The notes under the pieces: generated by a model | Databases searched by the model: none | What the model was told of the DNA's origin: nothing | What the model saw: the letters and a program-made list of their open reading frames with translations, nothing else | Translations under genes and position numbers: made by a program | Shown: positions 12,160 to 20,992 of the stretch, in pieces | Numbering within the stretch: position 1 is the stretch's first letter | Layout: each line of letters starts with the position of its first letter | Source of the DNA: Arachis hypogaea | Taxonomy: Eukaryota; Streptophyta; Magnoliopsida; Fabales; Fabaceae | NCBI RefSeq assembly: GCF_003086295.3 | Contig: NC_092039.1 | Coordinates: 94,942,561-95,006,560 of the forward strand | DNA: 64,000 bases | Direction of reading: 5' to 3'

Positions 12160-12422
12160 GTTTGGAAGATGATGGGTGCTCCTTCAACCTGTGGGGTGTC
12201 TGGTCCTTCAAGAGACAGCTTCTGGCGCTTCAGCTTCTGTATCTCCGGATATCCGTCTTCTTTTAGATCGAATTTAACTTCCGGGATCACTGATCTCAGA
12301 CCCATTATTTTGTGGTAATGGTCTGCATGTTCTTTGGTTAAGAACTTCTCTTGATTCCAAAGTGGTTTTGAAATATTCTCTTTTTTGCCTCTTAAAGTAG
12401 TTTGTTTTCCCTTAGGTGTCAT
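12160..12422 (-). pseudogene. RT-3 ORF2 relic, truncated
   Basis: Minus-strand frame starting MTPKGKQ at 12422 carries HYHKIMGLRSVIPEVKFDL and GYPEIQK, matching the first 70 residues of ORF2 in RT-7 and RT-8 (HFYDVV, VIPEVPF, YPEIRHEI). After that the similarity stops and the conserved RRGWEV region and everything downstream is missing, so this copy has lost most of ORF2. An in-frame upstream extension through AT-rich sequence to 12791 is not conserved and I do not include it. Confidence 0.75.
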
Positions 12423-12460
12423 GATCTTGATGAGTTTTAGCTCAGTGATCATGGAAAAAC

Positions 12461-12496
12461 ACACCAAACTTAGAGGTTTGCTTGTCCTCAAACAAA
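12461..12496 (-). other. Pre-ORF2 hairpin plus AAGTTTGGTGT module of RT-3
   Basis: Minus strand: TTTGTTTG-AGGA-CAAGCAAA (12496-12477), eight pairs with one G-T, then AAGTTTGGTGT (12471-12461), about 40 bases before the ORF2 relic start. Confidence 0.7.
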
Positions 12497-12807
12497 AGAA
12501 AGGAAAGGAGAGGAATAGAATGAGAGAAAATTTTGAAAATTCAAAAGATATGATGATATTTTGAAAAAGAATTGAGAAAAAATTAAAAAGATTTGACAAG
12601 AATTCAAAAAAGATAGATGAGTTTTGAAAAAGATTTGAAAAGAGATTGAAGAAGAATGAAGAAATACTTTTAGGATTAAGAATTTTTTTGCATTTTGAAG
12701 TTGAAAGTTGAGAATTTGTAACATGTTTATGCAAGAAATCATGAATTGAAACATGAAAAATGAAAGAAATTTGAGTTGAAAACGAATTCACCTCCTCTCC
12801 ATAATCC
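12497..12807 (-). other. AT-rich spacer
   Basis: Low-complexity, rich in GAAAAAGATTTG-like runs on the plus strand (TTTTC-rich on the element's strand). I see no gene; open frames here result from the base composition. Confidence 0.5.
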
Positions 12808-13076
12808 TGGCGTTTAAACGCCCAAACGCTGCATGTTTTGGGCGTTTAACGCCCATCTGTAGCTTCTCCTGAGCGTTTAACGCCCAGCTGTTGCTTCTGG
12901 CTGGCGTTAAACGCCATGAATTCCTTCATCATTGGGCATTTTTCTGAACGCCCAGGACGCTGTAAATCTGGCGTTCAACGCCCAAAGGTGCTTCTTTCTA
13001 GCGTTTAATGCCCAGATGGCTATCTCTACTGGCGTTGAATGCCCAGTAGATGCTTCTTTTGGGCGTTCAACGCCCA
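12808..13076 (-). repeat. 31-bp dyad array in RT-3, about 8 copies
   Basis: Copies of the word GGCGTTNAACGCC or close variants start near 12808, 12840, 12871, 12902, 12968, 12999, 13029 and 13060, mostly 30-31 bp apart. The dyads are better conserved than the spacers. The same array lies in the corresponding place in RT-7 (45604) and RT-8 (51606). Confidence 0.85.
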
Positions 13077-13242
13077 AAACAGCTCTTACTGGCTTTTTCG
13101 CACAAGTGAGCTTCCTTTTTGCTGTTTTATCCTCTGAATCCTTCTGTAACTCTGTGAACTCAAGCAATTGCTATTTTACCTTTGAAGATAATAGACATAA
13201 ACCTGTAAAAATCAATTAATTAACAATTAAGCTTTGTTAATG

Positions 13243-13285
13243 GCTGGGTTGCCTCCCAGCAAGCGCTTCTTTATTGTCTTTAGCT
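13243..13285 (-). other. Conserved hairpin after the pol end of RT-3
   Basis: Minus strand AGCT...GACAATAAAGAAGCGCTT followed by GCTGGG-AGGCAA-CCCAGC. Compared with RT-1 and RT-4 (CATGGG...CCCATG), both outer pairs differ but still pair. Confidence 0.75.
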
Positions 13286-13301
13286 GGACTATTACTGAGC
13301 T

Positions 13302-16300
13302 TTAATCAAGTCTCAGTTTTGAGCATTGTTGCTCAAAATTGCTTTCAAGATAATGTTTGACTCTCTATCCATTAACAATGAACTTTTTGTTAGAATCATT
13401 ATCCTGAAGCTCCACGTATCCATATGGTGACACACTTGTAATCACATATGGACCTCTCCACCGGGATTTCAATTTCCCGGGGAATAATCTGAGCCTAGAA
13501 TTAAACAGCAGAACTTTCTGCCTTGGCTCAATGACTCTGGACGACAACTTCTTATCATGCCATCTTTTTGCTTTCTCTTTGTAAATTTTTGCATTTTCGA
13601 AAGCGTTGAGTCTGAATTCCTCTAGCTCATTTAATTGGAGCAATCATTTTTCTCCAGCTAACTTGGCATCAAGGTTTAGGAATCTGGTTGCCCAATAGGC
13701 CTTATGTTCCAGTTCCACTGGCAAGTGACAGGCTTTTCCATACACAAGCTGGTATGGAGAAGTTCCTATAGGAGTCTTGAATGCTATTCTGTATGCCCAC
13801 AGAGCATCATCCAAGCTTCTTGCCCAATCCCTTCTACGGTTAATCACAGTCCATTCCAGGATTCTTTTAAGTTCTCTATTAGAGACTTCAGCTTGCCCAT
13901 TTGTCTGTGGATGATATGGAATAGCTACCCTGTGGCTAACTCTATATCGAACCAAAGCAGAGTAAAGTTGTTTATTGCAGAAATGAGTGCCCCCATCACT
14001 GATTAGTACTCTAGGGACACCAAATCTGCTGAAGATGTATTTTTAGAGGAATTTCAGCACTGTCTTAGTATCGTTAGTGGGTGTTGCAATAGCTTCCACC
14101 CATTTGGATATATAATCCACTGTCACCAGAATATAAGTGTTTGAGTATGATGGTGGGAAAGGCCCCATGAAGTCAATACCCCATACATCAAACAACTCAA
14201 TCTCCAAGATCCCTTGTTGAGGCATGGCATAACTGTGAGGCAGATTGCCAAATCTTTGGTAACTATCACAATTAAGTACAAACACTCGGGAGTCTTTATA
14301 GAGAGTAGGCTAGTAGAAGCCACATTGGAGGACTCTTGTGGCTGTTCGCTCACTTCCAAAATGTCCTCCATACTGTGATCCATGGCAGTTCCAGAGGATC
14401 TTCTGTGCTTCTTCTTTAGGCACACATCTATGGATTACTCTGTCTGCACATCTCTTGAAGAGATATGGTTCATCCCAAAGATAGTACTTTGCATCAGTAA
14501 TCAATTTCTTTGATTGCTGCCTACTGTACTCTTTGGGTATGAATCTCACTGCCTTGTAGTTTTCAATATCTGCAAACCATGGCACTTCCTGGATGGCAAA
14601 GAGTTGCTCATCCAGAAAGTTTTCAGAGATCTCAGTAAGAGGGAGGGACGCCCCTTCTACTAGTTCTATTCGCGATAGGTGATCTGCTACTTGGTTCTCT
14701 GTCCCTTTTCTGTCTCTTATTTCTATATCAAACTCTTGCAGAAGCAACACACATCTGATGAGCCTAGATTTTGAATCCTGCTTTGTGAGTAGATATTTAA
14801 GATCTACTTTTGATCCTACTAAATAAGATCTACACTGCAAGTAACTCTTTTTCTGTGGTTGTGTAGTTCTTCTGTGCGTCATTTAAAACACGACTGGCAT
14901 AGTAAATGACGTGCAGAAGCTTGTCATGCCTTTGTCCCAACACTACACCAATGGCATGGTCACTGGCATCACACATTAGTTCAAATGGTAATGTCCAGTC
15001 TGGTGCAGAGATGATTGGTGCTGTGACCAGCTTAGCTTTCAGAGTCTCGAACGCCTGCAGACACTCCTTATCAAAGATAAATGGCATGTCAGCAGCTAGC
15101 AGATTACTCAGGGGTTTGGCGATTATTGAAAAATCTTTTATAAACCTCCTATAGAATCCTGCATGCCCCAGAAAACTTCTGATTGCCTTAACATTGGCAG
15201 GTGGTGGTAATTTTTCAATTACCTCTACCTTAGCTTGATCCACTTCTATTCCCTTGTTCGAAATTTTGTACCCAAGGACAATTTCTTCAGTCACCATAAA
15301 GTGACATTTCTCCCAGTTTAAAACCAGGTTAGTCTCTTGGCACCTCTTTAGAACAAGTGCTAGATGGTCAAGATAGGAACTGAACGAGTCTCCAAATACT
15401 GAAAAGTCATCCATGAAGACTTCCAAAAATTTTTCGACCACATCAGAGAAAATAGAAAGCATGCACCTTTGAAAGGTTGCAGGTGCATTGCACAGGCCAA
15501 ATGGCATCCTTCTGTATGCAAATACTCCGGATGGACATGTGAATGCTGTTTTCTCTTTATCCTGGGGGTCTACTGCAATTTGATTATAACCTGAATATCC
15601 ATCCAGGAAGCAGTAGTATTCATGACCTGCCAGTCTTTTTAACATTTGGTCTATGAATGGTAAAGGAAAATGATCCTTTCTGGTAGCTGTATTGAGCCTT
15701 CTGTAATCAATACACATATGCCACCCGGTAACTGTTCTTGTAGAAACCAGTTCATTTTTTTCATTATGAACCACTGTCATACCACCCTTCCTAGGGACGA
15801 CTTGGACATGACTTACCCAGGGGCTATCAGAAATGGGATAAATAATCCCAACCTCTAGTAATTTAGTGACCTCCTTCTGCACCACCTCCTTTATGGCTGG
15901 ATTCAGTCGCCTCTATGGTTGAACCACTGGCTTAGTGTCACCCTACAATAGAATCTTGTGCATGTATCTGGCTGGGCTAATGCCCTTAAGATCACTGATG
16001 GACCACCCAAGAGCTGTCTTGTGTGTCCTTAGCACTTGAATTAGTGCTTCCTCTTCCTGTGGCTCTAAGGTAGAGCTTATGATTACAGGAAAGGTATCAC
16101 CTTCTCCCAGAAATGCATATTTTAGGGATGGTGGTAATGGTTTGAGCTCGGGTTTGGGAGGTTTCTCCTCTTCCTGAGGGATTTTTAGAGGTTCTATTAT
16201 TCTCTCTGGTTCCTCCAGATCAGGCTGAGCATCTTTAAAGATATCCTCTAGCTCTGATTCGAGACTCTTTGTCATATTGACCTCTTTTACCAGAGAGTCA

Positions 16301-16425
16301 ATAATATCAATGCTCATGCAGTCATTTTGGGTATCTGGATATTGCATAGCTTTGACAACATTCAACTTAAACTCGTCCTCATTGACTCTCAGGGTTACTT
16401 CCCCTTTTTGGACGTCAATGAGGGT
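13302..16425 (-). pseudogene. pol: RT-3 RT-RNase H-integrase remnant
   Basis: Minus-strand remnant of the polymerase that is intact in RT-1. Recognisable in order: linker (15943-16365), reverse transcriptase with CIDYRRLN and FMDD (about 15170-15885), RNase H (CDASDHAIG, TTEKELL, about 14690-15010), integrase zinc region (about 14300-14400), core WGIDFMGP (about 14180) and the [11 protein letters not shown] segment carrying the catalytic Glu (about 13890), then the C-terminal region. All pieces share one frame except for a frameshift near 14830-14880, and in-frame stops lie near 15900-15940, 14307, 14040 and 13650; a stop at 13365 replaces the conserved His of NGHRVKHY. The copy cannot make active protein but shows that this LTR type once had its own polymerase. 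Confidence 0.9.
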
Positions 16426-18310
16426 TCATCCAGTTGCTAGGAAAGGTCTTCCTAAAATGAGAGTTGCACTCTTATGCTCCTCCATTTCTAGCACCACAAA
16501 GTCAGTGGGAAAGGCAAATGGCCCAACATTGACAATCATGTCTTCAATCACGCCTAATGGGTATTTAATGGAGCCATCAGCAAGTTGGAGACATATCTGG
16601 GTTGGTTTGACTTCATCAGTCAACCCAAGCTTTTTGATAGTAGATGCACGTATTAGGTTGATACTTGCCCCAAGATCACATAGAGCTTGCTTGGTACAAG
16701 TACCTTCTAATGTGCATGGTATCATAAAGCTTCCGGAATCTTTAAGCTTATCAGGTAAGCTTTTCAGAATGACTGCACTGCATTCTTCAGTGAGGTAAAC
16801 TTTTTCAGTTTCCCTCCAATCCTTCTTATGACTTAAGATCTCTTTCATGAACTTAGCATAAGAAGGTATTTGCTCAAGTGCCTTTGTAAACGAAATCTTT
16901 ATTTCAAGAGTCTTGAGATAGTCTGTAAAATGAGCAAATTGCTTATCCTGTTCCGCTTGGCAGAATTTCTGAGGATAAGGCATTTTGGCTTTGTATTCCT
17001 CAACCTTAGTTGCTGTCGGTTTATTGCCTACAGATATGGGTTGAGAAGCCTTTTTAGAGGGGTTGCTATCAGCACTTGTATGTGTCTGATCCCCCACTAG
17101 CGTTTGAATGCCAAGGGTGGAAGCTGGAGTGGCATTAGACACCAATTCCTTACCTGTTTCTGGCATCTGAACGCCAGAACTGTGCTTCCTTTGGGCGTTC
17201 AACGCCAATTCCTTGCCTGTTTCTGGCGTTGAACGCCAAAACTGAGCATGGGTTGGGCGTTCAACGCCAGCTTCCCACCCATTTTCTGGCGTTTGAGTGC
17301 CAGAATTATTCCTCTCTGGGCTCTGACTGTCCTCAAAGGGATTTTGGGTAGTAGTCTGTTCATTTCTTGGCTTCCTGCTGCCTTGAAGTGAGGTATTTAA
17401 TGTTTTTTCACTTCTTAATTGAACTGCTTGGCACTCTTCTGTTATTTGTTTTGATAACTGCTGTTCTGTTTGCTTCAACTACACTTCCATATTCATATTA
17501 GCCATTCTTTTTTCTTGCAATATCTCCTTGAATTCAGCTAACTGTTTTGTTAGAAAATCTAATTGCTTATTGAATTCAATAGCTTGATCTGCAAGAATGA
17601 GTTCAGCAGTTGCTGTTTTAGCCTCTTCGTTGATGGAAGATTCACTGCTTAGGTACAGATGCTAATTTCTGGCAACTATATCAATAAGCTCTTGAGCTTC
17701 TTCTATTGTCTTTCTCATGTGTATAGATCTACCAGCTGAGTGGTCTAGAGAAGTCTGAGCTCTTTCTGTAAGCCCATAATAGAAGATGTCTAACTGCACC
17801 CACTCTGAAAATATTTCAGAGAGGCATTTTCTTAGCATCTCTCTGTATCTCTCCCAGGCATCATAAAGGGATTCATTATCTCCTTGTTTAAAGCCTTGGA
17901 TGCTCAGCCATAGCTGTGTCATCCATTTTGGAGGAAAATAGTGATTCAGGAATTTTTCTGACAGCTGTTTCCATGTCTTTATGCTGTCCTTAGGTTGGTT
18001 ATTTAACCACCTCTTAGCTTGGTCTTTTATAGCAAATGGAAAAAGTAACAATCTGTAGACATCCTGATCTAGTTCCTTATCATGTACTGTATCAGTAATT
18101 TGTAAAAACTGTGCCAGAAACTCTGTAGGTTCTTCTTGTGGAAGACCAGAATACTGGCAACTTGCTGCACCATGATAATGAGCTGAGGATTCAACTCAAA
18201 GCTACTAACTCCGATGGAGGGTATACAGATACTGCTCCCATATGAAGCAGTAGTGGGGTTGGTATATGACCCCAGAGTCCTTCTGAACTATTCATTTCCA
18301 CTTAGGTCCA
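16426..18310 (-). pseudogene. gag: RT-3 gag-protease remnant
   Basis: Minus-strand remnant of the capsid and protease part. Gag core motifs (LLFPFAIKDQAKRWL, SLYDAWERYREMLRKC, DHSAG, EEAQELIDIV) lie at 17662-18051, with a broken N-terminal part up to about 18310. Protease motifs follow at 16426-17478: CDLGASINLI near 16670 and [11 protein letters not shown] at the end. Pieces are in the same frame as each other and as pol, implying one original gag-pol reading frame. Stops lie near 17480-17660 and 16424. No CCHC zinc knuckle is visible. Between gag and protease the frame runs through a 31-bp dyad array. Confidence 0.85.
17098..17300 (-). repeat. Dyad array inside the gag-protease frame of RT-3
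   Basis: About seven copies of GGCGTTNAACGCC-like dyads starting near 17098, 17129, 17161, 17192, 17224, 17254 and 17287, 30-33 bp apart. They are translated as part of the linker between gag and protease (residues such as PETGKELALNAQ). RT-8 and RT-7 have no such array here. Confidence 0.8.
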
Positions 18311-18684
18311 TGATGGAGAAAGGGAGATGATGTGGATTATTTTATTTATTTTATTATAAAAACGTAATTTTCGAAAAAATAAAATAAAATAAAATAAAAA
18401 CTAAAATAAAAATAAAAATAAAATGTAAAAAAATATTTTAAAAATTTTCGAAAAAAAGAGAAGAGAAAAAGTGGTTAGGATATTTTTGAAAAAGATGTGA
18501 TTTTTTTATCTTAAAAGGATAAGATTTTGAAAATTTTTAAAATTGAAATCTGAATTTTTATAGAAAATTTCAAAAAATTTGCTTGAAAATAGTTAGAGAA
18601 GATAATTTTTTGATTTTTGAATTTTATTATGAAAGAGAAAAACACACAAAAGACACAAGACTTAAAATTTTTAGATCTAATGTT
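18311..18684 (-). other. RT-3 leader, part next to gag
   Basis: AT-rich sequence with several TTTTCGAAAA words (near 18372, 18445) and AAAATAAAAT runs. It continues at 29761 after the RT-4 insertion. No gene. Confidence 0.6.
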
Positions 18685-18689
18685 CCTTG
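18685..18689 (+). repeat. Target site duplication of RT-4, left (CCTTG)
   Basis: CCTTG directly precedes the LTR start TGATGACAAG and is repeated at 29756-29760 directly after the other LTR ends. Confidence 0.9.
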
Positions 18690-19059
18690 TGATGACAAGT
18701 CATCATATACCCATTTTTCAAGCTAATTTCATTTGTTTTGTTAGCATTTATGCACTTTCTTGCATCCTAAGTAAGTGATTTGGAGTAAAAATGCATAACT
18801 TCCTTAAATCAAGCAACCACCATGAATTTAATGTTAAATCATGAGGATTAAGCTAATTTTAATTGCATTTTAAGTGATTTATAAGCCTCTTGAATTTAGT
18901 GATACTTTGAGTGGTTGTTTGGTTTATTATAGGTGAAGAAAAGAAAAGAAAATGAAAAGCGTGGCCTAAGAAGCGTAACACAAGAAAAGGAAAGCGTGGC
19001 CAAAGAGGAGAGAAGCGTGCCACATTGCAATGGGAGAAGCAACATTGCACTCCACAAGG

Positions 19060-19760
19060 GCAGAATGCCCTCTAGGAGGGCAGCACTAAGTGACCAAGCC
19101 AAGGAAGGCAACCCTGCCCTGCCCACTCTAAGGGCAGAGCACAAAATGGTGCCTTAGAGCCAAGAGAAGCAAACTCTGCCCTGCCCTTGTGGAGAGCAGA
19201 ATCGGGCATCTCAAGGAAAGAAATCAAGAAAAAAAGGTCACCAATGCATGCCACAAGGTTCGAACAAAGAACCATGAGGAAGCCAAGCCTTGAGACCCAC
19301 TACCGTGCCAAGAAGCCAAAAAATAAAATAGCGTGTTTGCACTCTCCCAGGTTCGAACCCGAGACGTGAAGGAAGGAACCTTGCCCTGCCCTTGGCGCGG
19401 GCAGGGCAGAAATTGGAATGGCGCACCAACTTTGCCCCCTGGCAGCACCAACCGCACGCACAACGCCCCCTGGCGCACCAAAGCTTTCCTGCCCTGCCCT
19501 TGGCGCGGGCAGGGCAGCGTCCCACGCACCAATGCGCATCCTGGCGCACCAAATTTCTTCCTGGCAGCACCATCCGCACACACGCCTCGACCCTGGCGCA
19601 CCAAACTTTCCCGCCCTGCCCTTGGCGCGGGCAGGGCAGCCTCTGGCGCACCAAACTCGTGCCAAACGCGCACCACGTAGCACCAATTTGCACCAAGGCC
19701 GCACCAAGTTTGTGCACCATGCATCAATTCTCTGCCCTGCCCTCCATAAGGGCAGGGCAG
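19060..19760 (+). repeat. GCCCTGCC inverted repeats in the RT-4 5' LTR
   Basis: Three copies of GCCCTGCCC-TTGGCGC-GGGCAGGGC (19383-19407, 19491-19515, 19613-19637), a longer perfect stem CTGCCCTGCCCT...AGGGCAGGGCAG (19732-19760) and smaller versions such as GCCCTC-TAG-GAGGGC near 19068. Between them GGCGCACCAA-type words recur. The three loops each contain TTGGCGCG, which fits the E2F site pattern TTSSCGSS. Overlapping long open frames on both strands are composition artefacts. Confidence 0.8.
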
Positions 19761-19870
19761 CCTCCTGGGAGTGGTTTTTGGGCCAAAATTCAAATCAAAA
19801 ATTCATTTGAATTCATTTCTTCACCAATTCAAAAGCCCATCCAAATCCCATTATCCAAGAATAGAAAGTG

Positions 19871-19879
19871 TATAAATAG
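19871..19879 (+). promoter_or_regulatory. TATA box of the RT-4 5' LTR
   Basis: TATAAATAG, preserved identically at 28845-28853 in the 3' LTR; it should drive genomic RNA starting some 25-35 bases downstream. Confidence 0.7.
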
Positions 19880-20787
19880 GAGTTAGTTTGATGTAATTAG
19901 GACCTTTTTTAGCTACCTTTACTTTGAGCTTTGAATTTTCACTTTCATTGGGAGCTTTTGATTTTCATTGTCTTTGAGCTTTCTTGAGAGATTTGTCCGA
20001 GCACCAAGAGGATCAAGGGAGAATTGATTGATCTCCTTCCTCATTCTCACTTGGGCAATTCTACTCTTCTGTTTTCTGAGTATTGGGTGTGTGAAATTGG
20101 GGAAGTTCTGTCCCAATTCCCATTCAAGCTCTTTGCACTTTGTTTTCTGCAAAATTGAATTCCAATTCTGTTCTTCTATTACTTCTTCTTTAATTTTCTG
20201 TCAATTGCTTAGTTAATTCAGATCTGGGAAGGAAATTGGGTTTTAGGCTCTGCTACCTAAGCCCTTGGGATCCTGAGATCATAATTCATTTTGGGTTCTT
20301 TTGTGAACCATTGCTGCATTTAATTTTCTTTCTGTTTGAATGCTATTTGCTTCTGATTTACTTTCTGCTCAAGCATTTGCTGAAATTTATTTCTTAGATC
20401 TTGCAATCCCATTCCTCAATTCCCTTTTATATTCAAGCCATTTATCTTTCTTGCCCTTTAAGTTATTGCAATTTAAGTTTCTTGCACTTTAAGTTTCAGT
20501 CGTTTACTTTCTTGTTCTTTAAGTTTCTGCAATTTTACTTTTCTGTTCTTTATTTTACTGCATTTCCCCCTTCCCCCTTTACTTTTACTGTCATTTACTT
20601 CCTGTTAAACACAAATCACTCAACCAAAACTTGATTCGCTTGACTAAATCACCCACTAAACTAAAATTGCTCAATCCTTCAATCCCTGTGGGATCGACCT
20701 CACTCATGTGAGTTATTATTACTTGATGCGACCCGGTACACTTGCCGGTGAGTTTTGTGTTGGATCGTTTTCCACACATCAAGTTTT

Positions 20788-20806
20788 TGGCGCCGTTGCC
20801 GGGGAT
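20788..20806 (+). promoter_or_regulatory. Primer binding site, tRNA-Asp
   Basis: TGGCGCCGTTGCCGGGGAT, six bases after the LTR end, is complementary to the 3' end of plant tRNA-Asp, the primer usual for Athila-type elements. Confidence 0.9.
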
Positions 20807-20992
20807 TGAAATAGATTGACAATGATTAAGTGAAGTGGAGGTCTAGATTAAGCATTTTTCTTTTCTGTTGTTCTAACTCTCACTAACACACTAACTGTTT
20901 GAATTTTTGCTTAAACTAACTAAACCTTCATTCTAGCTATAGATTGAAGTTTCATTGGCTTTCTGGGTTTGTGTGTTCATTGTTGTGTTTGT

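Larger units (their letters stand above)
18690..20781 (+). repeat. RT-4 5' LTR, 2092 bp
   Basis: Starts TGATGACAAGTCATC and ends CCACACATCA. U3 contains GC-rich inverted repeats (19060-19760), a tRNA B-box-like GGTTCGAACCC (19350-19360) and a TATAAATAG box (19871-19879). The U5 end carries a CTCAC-TCAT-GTGAG hairpin (20699-20712) in a block shared with the other Athila-like LTR families here. Confidence 0.93.

Noticed and set aside
12423..12791. N-terminal extension of the RT-3 ORF2 relic
   Set aside because: Phe/Ser/Leu-rich translation of an AT-rich spacer, not present in related ORF2 proteins, and it reads through the hairpin-AAGTTTGGTGT module.
19224..19886. Long overlapping open frames of 130-190 residues on both strands in the RT-4 LTRs, and similar ones in the RT-1 LTR (7418-8327)
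   Set aside because: They lie in GC-rich repeats where stops are rare in all frames, have low-complexity Cys/Arg/Pro-rich translations, and match no conserved protein; the two LTRs repeat them with changes that alter the translation.
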